A DNA stretch of 64,000 nt from Paraburkholderia sp. BL25I1N1 (GTDB taxonomy: Bacteria; Pseudomonadota; Gammaproteobacteria; Burkholderiales; Burkholderiaceae), in NCBI RefSeq assembly GCF_003002025.1, contig NZ_PVZB01000020.1:62001-126000 (forward strand), in the 5' to 3' direction. The notes beneath the pieces are model-generated. The model was not told the origin of the DNA. It did not search any database and was given only the letters and a program-made list of their open reading frames with translations. Shown here piece after piece: positions 16,258 through 24,681 of this stretch (the stretch's first letter is position 1; the number at the start of each line of letters is the position of its first letter). Made by a program: the position numbers and the translations under genes.

Positions 16258-16977
16258 GTGGCAACCTTGCACAGGCAGGTCCTGAACCAGATGGGCGAGC
16301 AGATCTGTTCAGGCAAGTTCATGCCCGGCGACATTCTTCCCGCCGAGCCCGTGCTTGCCGAGCAGATGCAGGTGAGCCGCATCACAATCCGCGAGACGAT
16401 GAAGTCGCTGTCCGCCAAGGGCATGCTTCAGGTGCGCCGCCGCTACGGGACGGTCGTGCTGCCGCGTTCGCAATGGCAGTTGTTCGACCCGGACGTGATC
16501 ACGTGGCGGGCTCGGGCGGGCGCAGTCGAGCCGGGCCTCGTCGAAGATCTGATGGAGTTGCGCCTGATCATCGAGCCGAACGCGGCGCGGCTCGCCGCGA
16601 AACGCGCGACCGCGGAAGACCGGGTCGCGGTCCGGCGCGCGTTCAAGTTGATGGAGCGCGCGGTCGCCGGGCATGGCGAATACGTTCCCGCCGACCTGGC
16701 GTTTCACGGCGCCATTCTCACGGCCTGCCACAACCAGTTTGTCCAGCAGATGCAGAACGCGCTGTCGGCGATCCTGCGCACCAGCTTCGAACTCAGCTCG
16801 GAGATCGAGGGTGGGCCCGCTCGTTCGCTGCCCATGCACGAGGCGCTGTGCGTCGCGATCGAGCAGGGCGACCCCGTGGCGGCGGAGCAAGCCGTGCTGA
16901 CGCTGATCCAGCGCGCCGAGCAGGACTTCGAGGACCGCGCCGCGCTCGATCGCAGCGCCAACGAGAAGCCCGTTTGA
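16258..16977 (+). CDS. GntR-family (FadR subfamily) transcriptional regulator
   Basis: 239 aa from the GTG at 16258, which has GAGGG a few bases upstream; a TTG 20 codons earlier is less convincing. The N-terminal winged helix-turn-helix has LPAEPVLAEQMQVSRITIRETMKSL, the GntR signature. The C-terminal FCD-type helical effector domain includes DLMELRLIIEPNAARLAAKRA and the metal-site-like DLAFHGAILTACHN (Asp/His ligands). It heads a co-directional set of sugar-acid genes and is predicted to repress them in the absence of the substrate. FadR-subfamily regulators of this form control galactonate, gluconate and mannonate genes in other proteobacteria. Confidence 0.88.
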   Translation: MATLHRQVLNQMGEQICSGKFMPGDILPAEPVLAEQMQVSRITIRETMKSLSAKGMLQVRRRYGTVVLPRSQWQLFDPDVITWRARAGAVEPGLVEDLMELRLIIEPNAARLAAKRATAEDRVAVRRAFKLMERAVAGHGEYVPADLAFHGAILTACHNQFVQQMQNALSAILRTSFELSSEIEGGPARSLPMHEALCVAIEQGDPVAAEQAVLTLIQRAEQDFEDRAALDRSANEKPV

Positions 16978-17135
16978 CGAGTCGCCTTAGCCACGCAACA
17001 CGGCCACGCGAGGCGGCCTCGTAGGCGGACCGTCCAGCAGCGCCGTTGCATCCCCAACCCATTTATCGCGACTGTCATGACGGCACGCGAGGGGCGCACT
17101 CGCGCCTTGTTATCGAACATTGAGAGGACACGTGC

Positions 17136-17903
17136 ATGACACAGCTATTCGATTTGAGCGGGCGCACGGCGCTCATCACCGGCTCGGCGCGCGGCATCGG
17201 CTTCGCGTTAGCGGAGGGGCTCGCTGACGCCGGCGCCGGCGTGGTCCTGAACGGCACGCGCGCCGATACGGTGGCTGAAGCCGTCGAGCGGCTACGCGCG
17301 AAAGGCTTGAACGCTCAAGGCCGCGCGTTCGACGTGACCGACGAAGCCGCCGTCGCCGAAGCCTTCGCGCAATGGGACAAGGACGGCGTGCAGGTCGACA
17401 TCTTGATCAACAACGCCGGCATCCAGTTTCGCAAACCGCTCGTCGACCTGGAACTGCGCGACTGGCAGCGTGTGATCGACACCAACCTCACGAGCGCATT
17501 CATTGTCGCGAAGCAGGCCGCGCGCCGCATGATCGCACGCGGCACGGGCGGCAAGATCATCAACATGGGTTCGCTGACGAGCGAGGCCGGGCGCGCGACG
17601 GTCGGCGCCTATACGGCGGCGAAAGGCGGCATCAAGATGCTGACCCGCGCCATGAGCGCCGAGTGGGGGGGCGCGAACATTCAGGCCAATGCGATCGGTC
17701 CGGGCTACATCCTGACCGATATGAACAAGCCGCTGATCGAAAACGCCGCGTTCGATGCGTGGGTCAAGAGCGGCAATCCTTCGCAACGCTGGGGCAAGCC
17801 TGAAGAACTGGTCGGCACGGCGGTGTACCTGGCGTCGCCGGCATCAAGCTATGTGAACGGCCAGATCATTTACGTGGACGGCGGCTGGTTGGCCGTGCTG
17901 TAA
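17136..17903 (+). CDS. SDR oxidoreductase, gluconate 5-dehydrogenase type
   Basis: 255 aa, ATG at 17136 with GAGAGGA upstream. It is a classical short-chain dehydrogenase: the NAD(P)-binding motif is ITGSARGIGFALAEGL, the NNAG motif is ILINNAGIQFRKP, the catalytic Ser lies in INMGSLTSEAGR and the Tyr/Lys pair in GAYTAAKGGIK, and the C-terminus ends IIYVDGGWLAVL. The closest type is gluconate 5-dehydrogenase (interconverting gluconate and 5-ketogluconate). Related enzymes oxidise other aldonates, so the exact substrate is uncertain. It sits between the GntR regulator and the transporter in the sugar-acid operon. Confidence 0.85.
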   Translation: MTQLFDLSGRTALITGSARGIGFALAEGLADAGAGVVLNGTRADTVAEAVERLRAKGLNAQGRAFDVTDEAAVAEAFAQWDKDGVQVDILINNAGIQFRKPLVDLELRDWQRVIDTNLTSAFIVAKQAARRMIARGTGGKIINMGSLTSEAGRATVGAYTAAKGGIKMLTRAMSAEWGGANIQANAIGPGYILTDMNKPLIENAAFDAWVKSGNPSQRWGKPEELVGTAVYLASPASSYVNGQIIYVDGGWLAVL

Positions 17904-17984
17904 AGACAGATTCGCGCGGGCAGAGCACAACAAAAACACCGCGTTCGCCAGATAGTAAGTATGCCGTACCGATCCGGAGACATC

Positions 17985-19283
17985 ATGGAAAGCGTCAAAG
18001 CCGTAGCGCCCCAAAGATGGTGGTATCTGATGCCCATCATCTTTATCACCTATAGCCTTGCCTATCTCGATCGCGCGAACTACGGCTTCGCCGCCGCAGC
18101 GGGCATCGATCGCGATCTCGGCATCACGCACGGCACGTCGTCGCTGATCGGTTCGCTGTTCTTTCTCGGTTACTGCCTGTTTCAGGTGCCCGGTGCGATC
18201 TACGCGCAGCGCAATAGCGTGAAGAAGCTGATCTTTTTCAGCCTGATTCTCTGGGGGCTGTGCGCGGCGGCCACCGGCATGGTCAGCAACATTCCGATGC
18301 TGATGGTGCTGCGCTTCGTGCTCGGCGTGGTGGAGGCGGCCGTCATGCCGTCGATGCTGATGTACATCAGCCGCTGGTTCACCAGGAGTGAACGCTCGCG
18401 TGCCAATACGTTCCTGATTCTCGGCAATCCGGTGACTGTCTTGTGGATGTCGGTGGTGTCGGGCTATCTGGTGCGCAGCTTCGGCTGGCGTGAAATGTTT
18501 GTTATCGAAGGTGCGCCGGCGCTCATCTGGGCGGTCGTGTGGTGGTTCACGGTGAAGGATCGCCCGGCCGACGCGCCGTGGATGAGCGCCGCCGAAAAGA
18601 CCGAACTCGACGCGCGCCTGAGAGCCGAGCAGGCGCATATCGCACCAGTGCGCGACTACAAGGCGGCCTTCCGCTCGTCGATCGTATTGAAGTTTTGCGC
18701 GATTCACGCGTTGTGGAGCATCGGCGTGTACGGCTTCATCATGTGGCTGCCGTCGATCCTCAAGGCGGCCTCGACGATCGACATCGTCTCGGTCGGCTGG
18801 CTCGCCGCGGTTCCGTATCTCGCGGCGATCATCCTGATGCTGCTCGCGTCGTGGCTCTCGGACAAGACGCGCAACCGCAAGCTGTTCGTCTGGCCGCTAC
18901 TGCTGGTGGGCACGATTGCGTTCGTAGCGTCTTACCTGATCGGCGGCTCGCATTTCTGGATCTCGTTCGCGCTGCTCGTCGTGGCGGGCGCAACGATGTA
19001 TGCGCCCTACGGGCCGTTCTTCGCGCTGGTGCCGGAGCTGATCCCGGGCAACGTGCTGGGCGGCGCGATCGGTCTGATCAACGCGTGCGGCGCGCTCGGT
19101 GCGTTCGCCGGTTCATGGGTGGTGGGGTATCTGAACGGCGCGACCGGCAGCCCGGCGGCTTCTTATATTTTCATGGCGGGCGGCCTGCTGTCGTCTGTGA
19201 TCCTGATGATGACCGTGCCGGCGAATTCCCAAGAACATGCGAAGCGCGAAGCATCGCTGTCGCTACAGCGCACGCAACAGTAG
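17985..19283 (+). CDS. MFS anion:cation (sugar-acid/galactonate-type) transporter
   Basis: 432 aa. The ATG at 17985 is preceded by CCGGAGA; an upstream in-frame ATG at 17961 has no ribosome site. About 12 membrane helices are visible, with the N-terminal signature ITYSLAYLDRANYGFA and the loop YISRWFTRSERSRAN typical of the ACS family (GudP, DgoT, ExuT). Proteins of this family import hexonates or glucarate with protons. The position between a gluconate dehydrogenase-like SDR and a mannonate dehydratase-like enzyme suggests uptake of an aldonate. Which one is inference. Confidence 0.87.
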   Translation: MESVKAVAPQRWWYLMPIIFITYSLAYLDRANYGFAAAAGIDRDLGITHGTSSLIGSLFFLGYCLFQVPGAIYAQRNSVKKLIFFSLILWGLCAAATGMVSNIPMLMVLRFVLGVVEAAVMPSMLMYISRWFTRSERSRANTFLILGNPVTVLWMSVVSGYLVRSFGWREMFVIEGAPALIWAVVWWFTVKDRPADAPWMSAAEKTELDARLRAEQAHIAPVRDYKAAFRSSIVLKFCAIHALWSIGVYGFIMWLPSILKAASTIDIVSVGWLAAVPYLAAIILMLLASWLSDKTRNRKLFVWPLLLVGTIAFVASYLIGGSHFWISFALLVVAGATMYAPYGPFFALVPELIPGNVLGGAIGLINACGALGAFAGSWVVGYLNGATGSPAASYIFMAGGLLSSVILMMTVPANSQEHAKREASLSLQRTQQ

Positions 19284-19321
19284 TCGATCGAATTCATTGG
19301 CTGAAACCTGGCAGATAGAGC

Positions 19322-20569
19322 ATGGCAACCCTGATTACCGACGTAAAAGTCATCCTGACCGCGCCGGAAGGCATCAACCTCATCGTCGTCAAGGTGGAGA
19401 CGAACCAGCCCGGTCTGTACGGCCTCGGTTGCGCGACTTTCGCTTACCGGCATGTGGCGGTGGAGTGTCTGATCGAGGAATATCTGCGACCGCTGCTGAT
19501 CGGGCGCGATGCGGACGCGATCGAGGAACTCTGGCAACTGATGCATCAGAATGCGTACTGGCGCAACGGCCCGATCGAGAACAATGCGATCTCCGGTGTC
19601 GACATGGCGCTGTGGGACATCAAGGGCAAACTGGCGAACATGCCGCTCTACCAGCTGTTCGGCGGCAAGTGCCGCGAAGGCGTGCCGATCTATCGCCACG
19701 CGGACGGCCGCGATCTGAACGAATTGTGCGAGAACATTCAGAAGTATCGCGAGCAGGGCATCACGCACATTCGCTGTCAGAGCGGCGGCTATGGCGGAGG
19801 CGGTTTCGGCAGGGCGCCGGCGAGCGCGCCGCAAGGCGCGGCGGACGGCGTCTATCTCGACAGCCGTAAATACATGCGCGACACGCTCAAACTGTTTGAC
19901 GGCATTCGCAGCAAGATCGGTTTCGACGTCGCGCTGTGTCACGACGTGCATGAACGTTTGAAGCCGGTCGAAGCGATCCGCTTTGCGTGCGAACTGGAGC
20001 GGTACGAACTGTTCTTTCTCGAAGACGCGATCGCGCTGGAGGAGGGGGAATGGATGCGTCAGTTGCGCGCCAAAACGACCACGCCGCTGGCGCAGGGCGA
20101 GCTATTCAACAACCCATACGAATGGCGCTTCCTGATTACCGAGCGTCTGATCGACTTCATCCGCGTGCATCTCAGCCAGATCGGCGGGATTACCGCGGGA
20201 CGCAAGCTGCAGATCTTTGCCGAGCAATTCGGCGTTCGAACGGCATGGCACGGCCCCGGTGACATGTCGCCGTTGGCGCATGCGGCGAATATTCATATCG
20301 ATCTGGCCGCGCGCAATTTCGGCGTCCAGGAATGGTCGGGCATCGAGCCGCCGAATTTCGTGATCCAGGACCTGAAGGGTCCGAGAGCGGCGTTGCTTGA
20401 TGTGTTCCCCGGCCTGCCCGAGTTCAGGCAGGGTCACGTCTACGCCAACGACAAGCCGGGTCTCGGTGTCGATATCGACGAAGCGGAGGCCGCGAAATAT
20501 CCCTGCGAAAATAGCGTAACGACGTGGACCCAAACGCGCCTGAAAGACGGCACGCTGCAAACGCCGTGA
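19322..20569 (+). CDS. Enolase-superfamily sugar-acid dehydratase (mannonate dehydratase / RspA type)
   Basis: 415 aa, ATG at 19322. It has the N-terminal capping domain and the C-terminal barrel of the mandelate racemase/ManD group. VDMALWDIKGKLANMPLYQL is the family signature, IRCQSGGYGGGG covers the ManD active-site loop, and the acidic metal ligands lie in FDVALCHDVHERL, FFLEDA and the PLAQGELF region. An active-site His is in AWHGPGDMSP. Members dehydrate D-mannonate or D-gluconate to 2-keto-3-deoxygluconate, although some RspA proteins are very slow. A KDG use locus (kduD, kduI, kdgT) lies 4-7 kb downstream, which fits. Confidence 0.88.
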   Translation: MATLITDVKVILTAPEGINLIVVKVETNQPGLYGLGCATFAYRHVAVECLIEEYLRPLLIGRDADAIEELWQLMHQNAYWRNGPIENNAISGVDMALWDIKGKLANMPLYQLFGGKCREGVPIYRHADGRDLNELCENIQKYREQGITHIRCQSGGYGGGGFGRAPASAPQGAADGVYLDSRKYMRDTLKLFDGIRSKIGFDVALCHDVHERLKPVEAIRFACELERYELFFLEDAIALEEGEWMRQLRAKTTTPLAQGELFNNPYEWRFLITERLIDFIRVHLSQIGGITAGRKLQIFAEQFGVRTAWHGPGDMSPLAHAANIHIDLAARNFGVQEWSGIEPPNFVIQDLKGPRAALLDVFPGLPEFRQGHVYANDKPGLGVDIDEAEAAKYPCENSVTTWTQTRLKDGTLQTP

Positions 20570-20895
20570 AATCCCCACTTTGACGCAATGGTCTGCATGG
20601 ACCCTGGTTCGGCAACAGGATCCGTGCGTGACGCTCCCAACGTTGCGCCGCAAAACGCAACTATGCGGGCGATGCAGAACAGTCTCTCCATTGCTGCAAG
20701 ACAAACGGCGAATTCCGAGCAAATGAATTTGAAAACCACTCGCTGAGCAGCCGTTTTTCATTGTAGTGGCAGCAGCAACAGTGAATTCAGGATTGGCGGA
20801 TTTATCCCGCCGCGCTGGCCGCCTACACTCAATCTACCGCTGCAACGACAGCCCTTGCCGCAGCGCGTAGAAAGACAATCTCTGGAGGTGGTTTC
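20570..20895. other. Intergenic region with no recognised gene
   Basis: No ribosome-site-supported frame or strong hairpin is seen. The final 15 bp contain GGAGGT (ribosome site of the next gene). Confidence 0.5.
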
Positions 20896-21138
20896 ATGAA
20901 GTCGCTCATTCAAGCCGTTGCGATCGCCGTTGTTCTTGCCGCGCCGGTAGCTTCGTTCGCTCAGTCGTCCAATGAACCTGTATCGCAAGGCGCGCAGACG
21001 CAAGCCGCGGGTCATCAAGACCCGGCTCAGGCCGGCAACAGCGGATATGGTTCTGCCAGCGCAGGCACATGGCAGGCAGGTCAAGGCAGCGATACGACGG
21101 TTAGCTCCTACTCGCCGCCGATTCACAACGCGCGTTAA
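20896..21138 (+). CDS. Small exported protein, 80 aa
   Basis: The ATG at 20896 follows GGAGGTGG, a strong ribosome site. A clear Sec signal peptide (MKSLIQAVAIAVVLAAPVASFA, cleavage after AFA-Q or SFA-Q) is followed by a low-complexity, Gln/Ser/Gly/Ala-rich mature part of about 57 residues with no Cys. The signal peptide resembles those of the Burkholderia DUF4148 family of small periplasmic proteins, but the mature part does not show that family's pattern. Function unknown; the location is periplasm or outside the cell. Confidence 0.72.
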   Translation: MKSLIQAVAIAVVLAAPVASFAQSSNEPVSQGAQTQAAGHQDPAQAGNSGYGSASAGTWQAGQGSDTTVSSYSPPIHNAR

Positions 21139-21150
21139 GCATTTCACGAA

Positions 21151-21177
21151 GCGCGCGGCGAGCCCATCACCGCGCGC
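21151..21177 (+). terminator. GC-rich stem-loop after the 80-aa exported protein
   Basis: GCGCGCGG (21151-21158) pairs with CCGCGCGC (21170-21177) around an 11-nt loop, 12 bp after the stop codon. Only a weak pyrimidine-rich stretch follows, so it may be an inefficient terminator or a stabilising 3' structure. Confidence 0.4.
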
Positions 21178-21195
21178 GAAACTGAATCTCTTCTT

Positions 21196-21489
21196 TTATG
21201 GCGCGCGCAACAGAGTCATCTCGTTGTGCAGCAGCGCCAGCAAATCATCATCGCTAGGCCGCGTGCCCCAATGCCGCGCGCCCGCCACTGACGCAATTGC
21301 GATCCACGAGTGAGGTGGAAACCATTCGCGCAAGAGTGTGCCGTTCTGGCGCAAACACAATTGGCCGGTCTGTTCGCTGTATTCGGCGCAGATCAGCGTG
21401 TCGTCGATGCGCGCGGTGACTCGTCGTGGATCGCTGCGTAGCAAGTCGTCGCTCCTGCAGAACGTATGGCGCGAATGCGTGCGCGGCAC
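21196..21489 (-). CDS. Hypothetical protein, 97 aa
   Basis: A minus-strand frame of 97 codons, ending LLRAP. The amino-acid composition looks natural: residues around LICAEYSEQTGQLCLRQNG, then WFPPHSWIAIASVAG. It shows no signal peptide, membrane helix or familiar motif. An overlapping frame (21254-21526) is less protein-like. It starts 34 bp after the stop codon of the His-rich secreted protein gene on the same strand, so it could be co-transcribed with it. I do not recognise a family. Confidence 0.5.
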   Translation of the reverse strand: MPRTHSRHTFCRSDDLLRSDPRRVTARIDDTLICAEYSEQTGQLCLRQNGTLLREWFPPHSWIAIASVAGARHWGTRPSDDDLLALLHNEMTLLRAP

Positions 21490-21522
21490 GGCCGCGTCGT
21501 CGACGCGGCCGCGGCCTCTGCA

Positions 21523-21927
21523 TCAATGATCGCCGTGGCCATGGCCGTGATCGTGATCATCGCCATGGCCGTGATCGTCGCCATGACCATGCCAGCCGTT
21601 GTCGTGACCGCGCCAGTCGCCGTGCGGACCGCGCGCTTCATACCAATCGCGTCCGCCGTGATGACGCTCTTCCCATTCGCGCCGTTCCCAGTAGCGGTGA
21701 CCGTCGTAATACCGTTCGCCGTACCAGCCCGGACTCACCACGACCACCGGCGGAGCCGGAGCGTAGACCGGCGGCGGCGGGGCGTACACGGGTTCGGGCG
21801 CATAAACGACGCCTGGAACGCCGATATTCACGCCCACATCGACGTGGGCCAGCGCGACCGATGAAGCGCCGATTCCGAGACCCGCGACGATCGCCATGGA
21901 CAGCCAGCGGTTTTGTGATTGCTTCAT
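21523..21927 (-). CDS. Secreted His/Tyr/Pro-rich protein, 134 aa
   Basis: A signal peptide with cleavage near SVALA-HVD (residues 1-27) leads to a mature protein. It has a Pro/Val/Tyr-rich segment (YAPEPVYAPPPPVYAPAPP), then a Tyr/Trp/Arg-rich region and a His/Asp/Gly-rich tail ending in HGHGHGDH repeats. Small exported proteins of this style are common in Burkholderia. The His/Asp tail could bind metal, but that is inference. The next gene on the same strand upstream encodes a tiny His-containing lipoprotein. Confidence 0.78.
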   Translation of the reverse strand: MKQSQNRWLSMAIVAGLGIGASSVALAHVDVGVNIGVPGVVYAPEPVYAPPPPVYAPAPPVVVVSPGWYGERYYDGHRYWERREWEERHHGGRDWYEARGPHGDWRGHDNGWHGHGDDHGHGDDHDHGHGHGDH

Positions 21928-21980
21928 ATTTTAGTTCCGGCTTCTACGATGATGAGTGGAAAGTCTTGCGCGTGTCGTGC

Positions 21981-22094
21981 TCAATAACGATCGTGATAGT
22001 GGTTGTGGTAGCCGCCTTCCGGAACCACGATGCAGCCGCCCAATGCACTGCCGAGGGTGACGGCCAGAATGACCAGCGCGAAAATTCTTTTCAT
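21981..22094 (-). CDS. Small lipoprotein, 37 aa
   Basis: A minus-strand ATG at 22092-22094 gives a 37-residue product. A signal peptide (MKRIFALVILAVTLGS) ends in the lipobox ALGGC, with the acylated Cys at residue 21, leaving a mature peptide of 17 residues rich in His and Tyr (YHNHYHDRY at the C-terminus). The residue after the Cys is Ile, so outer-membrane sorting would be expected. It lies 53 bp upstream of the His-rich secreted protein, and the shared composition suggests a joint, possibly metal-related role. Function unknown. Confidence 0.72.
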   Translation of the reverse strand: MKRIFALVILAVTLGSALGGCIVVPEGGYHNHYHDRY

Positions 22095-22730
22095 GACATT
22101 GCTCCCGTTTCCTTGTGACCCGAACTCTACTGAGCCGCGGCATTACCGGTGTGTTTGTGTGTAACAGGACGTGTCGATTGCGATGTATGCGGGCAACCCA
22201 TGCGTCGCGTGAATGGCGTGCGTCGAGACGCAATGAGCAGAGGGGGCTCAGCGCGCAGTCTGACGCGCAAGCCATTGAACGCATTGTGGAAAGGTCGGCG
22301 TGGCCGGGCGTCTCGCGTTTGCCGCGCGTCGAACCGCGCGTGTATCGACGGCCATTGGGTATGCCGCGGCGCATGTCGTAGCGGCTATGCCGTGCGGATA
22401 CATTCGGTTGCAGACTGCACTGTGCAGACCCGTGTTCTCGGCCGATTTATCGAGCCGGCAGTGCGCGCCTATGCGTTGGCGCGATACGCGAGCCTCGATA
22501 GCAAACATGAGCGACAGCATCGTGACGATACCGGCGCCATCGCGTCCACGCGCGATCCTCATTCCGTCGAGTGTGATAAGGACATGAAAAACAAGTGTTT
22601 TACGTGCGTCGCCGGGACTGGTTAGATCGCTGGATCGGCTGACCGTCAGCCACTTCAGTTCGATCGCATTCTTGCGGTCAGCGCTGAGCTTTCTCGTCCT
22701 CAATCGTCCTCACACCGGGAGTGGCATAGC
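22095..22730. other. 636-bp region with no recognised gene
   Basis: Open frames on both strands (for example 22149-22625 plus and 22248-22703 minus) have no ribosome site, no family resemblance and Arg/Ala/Cys-rich compositions typical of out-of-frame GC-rich DNA. The promoters of the small lipoprotein (leftward) and the dioxygenase (rightward) must lie here. Confidence 0.5.
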
Positions 22731-23663
22731 ATGTCGAATCTGAGTCTCGCGACGTCCAACGCACTGGACATTCATCCCGTCACTGGCCGCATCGGCGCGG
22801 AAATCCGCGGCGTGCGGCTGTCGAGCCAACTCGAAGCGGCCACCGTCGAAGCGATTCGCGCGGCGCTGGTACGTCACAAGGTGATATTTTTCCGCGGCCA
22901 GACGCATTTGCAGGACGCCGATCAGGAAGCCTTCGCCAGGCTGCTCGGCGAGCCGGTTTCGCATCCCACGGTGCCGGTGGTGGACGGCACGGACTATCTG
23001 CTCGAACTCGACTCGCATCGCGGCGGCCGCGCCAATTCATGGCACACGGACGTGACGTTCGTCGACGCTTATCCGCAGGCGTCGATCCTGCGCGGTGTGA
23101 CGATTCCGGAGGTGGGTGGCGACACGGTGTGGGCCAACACGGCCACGGCTTACGACGATCTGCCGCCGCCGCTCAAAGCGCTCGCCGATCAACTCTGGGC
23201 CGTGCATAGCAACGATTACGACTACGCGAATCACACCAGCGTCGGCGAGCGTGGCCGCGACGCCGAGGCGATCAGGCGTCACCGTGAGGCGTTCGTCTCG
23301 ACGCGTTACGAGACCGAGCATCCGGTCGTGCGCGTGCATCCGGAATCCGGCGAAAAGACGCTGATTCTCGGGCTCTTCGTGAAGAGTTTCGTCGGTCTCG
23401 CGCCGAGCGCGTCGGCGCATCTGCTGGAACTGCTGCAAGGTTACGTGACGCGTCTCGAGAACATCGTACGCTGGCGCTGGCAGGCCGGCGACGTCGCGAT
23501 CTGGGACAACCGCGCGACCCAGCACTACGCGGTCAACGACTACGGCGACGCGCACCGCGTGGTGCGTCGCGTGACGCTGAAGGGCGATGTGCCGGTGAGT
23601 GTGGACGGCCGCCGCAGTTTCACGCGCAGCGTGCGGCCGAATCCGCCGGCGAAGGCGGCCTGA
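22731..23663 (+). CDS. Fe(II)/2-oxoglutarate-dependent dioxygenase, TauD/AtsK type
   Basis: 310 aa, ATG at 22731. The iron-binding facial triad is visible as HTD in SWHTDVTF (about residue 104) and the distal His in NRATQHYAVNDYGD, with the 2-oxoglutarate-binding Arg in AHRVVRRVT. The pattern GGDTVWANTATAYDDLP and the overall length match the alkylsulfatase AtsK and TauD group, which split sulfate or sulfite from organic sulfur compounds using 2-oxoglutarate and oxygen. The true substrate is uncertain. It stands alone and is convergent with kdgR. No ssu/tau transporter is adjacent. Confidence 0.87.
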   Translation: MSNLSLATSNALDIHPVTGRIGAEIRGVRLSSQLEAATVEAIRAALVRHKVIFFRGQTHLQDADQEAFARLLGEPVSHPTVPVVDGTDYLLELDSHRGGRANSWHTDVTFVDAYPQASILRGVTIPEVGGDTVWANTATAYDDLPPPLKALADQLWAVHSNDYDYANHTSVGERGRDAEAIRRHREAFVSTRYETEHPVVRVHPESGEKTLILGLFVKSFVGLAPSASAHLLELLQGYVTRLENIVRWRWQAGDVAIWDNRATQHYAVNDYGDAHRVVRRVTLKGDVPVSVDGRRSFTRSVRPNPPAKAA

Positions 23664-23682
23664 AGACCTGACGAACTAACGC

Positions 23683-24555
23683 TCAGCCCGGCTCGGCGGC
23701 GATCTGTTGCGGCGCCGTCGCTTGCCGATAACCGAGCCGCGCCGAGATCGCGAGGCCCGCCTTCCTGAGCAGCGCGACATAATGCGACTTCGTGTCGGCG
23801 CCGCAGCGCATGGTCGGAAACGAAATCGACAGGCCGGCGATCACGCGGCCGAAGCGGTCGAACACCGGCACCGCGAGGCACCGCAGACCTTCTTCCTGTT
23901 CCTCGTTGTCCTCGCCGTAACCTTGCTCGCGCACGTGCGGCAGAATGTTCAGCACGGCCTCGGCGGAGGAGAGCGTCTTCTGCGTCGACTTGCGGAATTC
24001 GACGTGCGAGAGCACTTCGCGCGCGTCGGCCGGGTCCATCCAGGCGAGCAGCACCTTGCCGATCGCCGTGCTGTGCAACGGATTGCGCCGGCCGATGCGC
24101 GACTGCATGCGCAGCCCGTAGTCGGCATCGATCTTGTGAATGTAGATGATGGCGTCTTCGTCGAACGCGCCGAGGTGCACCGCCTCGCGCGTCGCTTCAC
24201 CGATGCGGCGCATTTCCACGTCCGCCTCGCGCACCAGATCAACACTTTCCAACGCCTTCGCCCCGAGTTCGAACAGGCGGATGGTCAGCCGGTAGCGCTC
24301 CGTTTCCACTTCCTGCGTGACGTAGCCGAGCGCTTTTAGCGTCTGGATCACGCGGTGCACGGTGGTCTTCGACATGCCGAGCCGCTGCGACAGTTCGCTG
24401 ATGCCGATCTGTCCGCTGTCGCCGATCGCGCCGAGAATCGCGAAGACGCGGCCGATGGACGAGGCCGATTCGCCCTTGTCGCCGCAGTCGGCGTTCTCCG
24501 CGTCTTGCGCTTGTGGGGCGCCGTCGTCCTTGCGCTGTTTGCCTGCTGATGCCAT
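23683..24555 (-). CDS. kdgR: IclR-family regulator, KdgR-like
   Basis: 290 aa. After a charged N-terminal extension (residues 1-32), the winged helix-turn-helix contains SASSIGRVFAILGAIG and ISELSQRLGMSKTTVHRVIQTL. The C-terminal IclR effector domain has VHLGAFDEDAIIYIHKID, LHSTAIGKVLLAW and the Cys-containing RCLAVPVFDRFGRVIAGLS. In enterobacteria KdgR represses genes for pectin and hexuronate breakdown and is released by 2-keto-3-deoxygluconate. Its place downstream of kduI-kduD and opposite kdgT supports that role here. Candidate operators are described at 26380 and 26480. Confidence 0.88.
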   Translation of the reverse strand: MASAGKQRKDDGAPQAQDAENADCGDKGESASSIGRVFAILGAIGDSGQIGISELSQRLGMSKTTVHRVIQTLKALGYVTQEVETERYRLTIRLFELGAKALESVDLVREADVEMRRIGEATREAVHLGAFDEDAIIYIHKIDADYGLRMQSRIGRRNPLHSTAIGKVLLAWMDPADAREVLSHVEFRKSTQKTLSSAEAVLNILPHVREQGYGEDNEEQEEGLRCLAVPVFDRFGRVIAGLSISFPTMRCGADTKSHYVALLRKAGLAISARLGYRQATAPQQIAAEPG

Positions 24556-24681
24556 TTCCGTCTTCCCTGTCTATCCGTTCCAGTGCCGTTCCCGCAAGTC
24601 GCCGGTATTTCCAGCCGCGTGCCCCGGCGCGTGTACCCGCGCGGCGCCGGGAGCATACCGCGTCCTGCGCCCGCTGCCGGG

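Noticed and set aside
22149..22703. Overlapping frames of 150-158 codons on both strands
   Set aside because: No ribosome site, no recognisable domain and Arg/Cys-rich composition; treated as non-coding.
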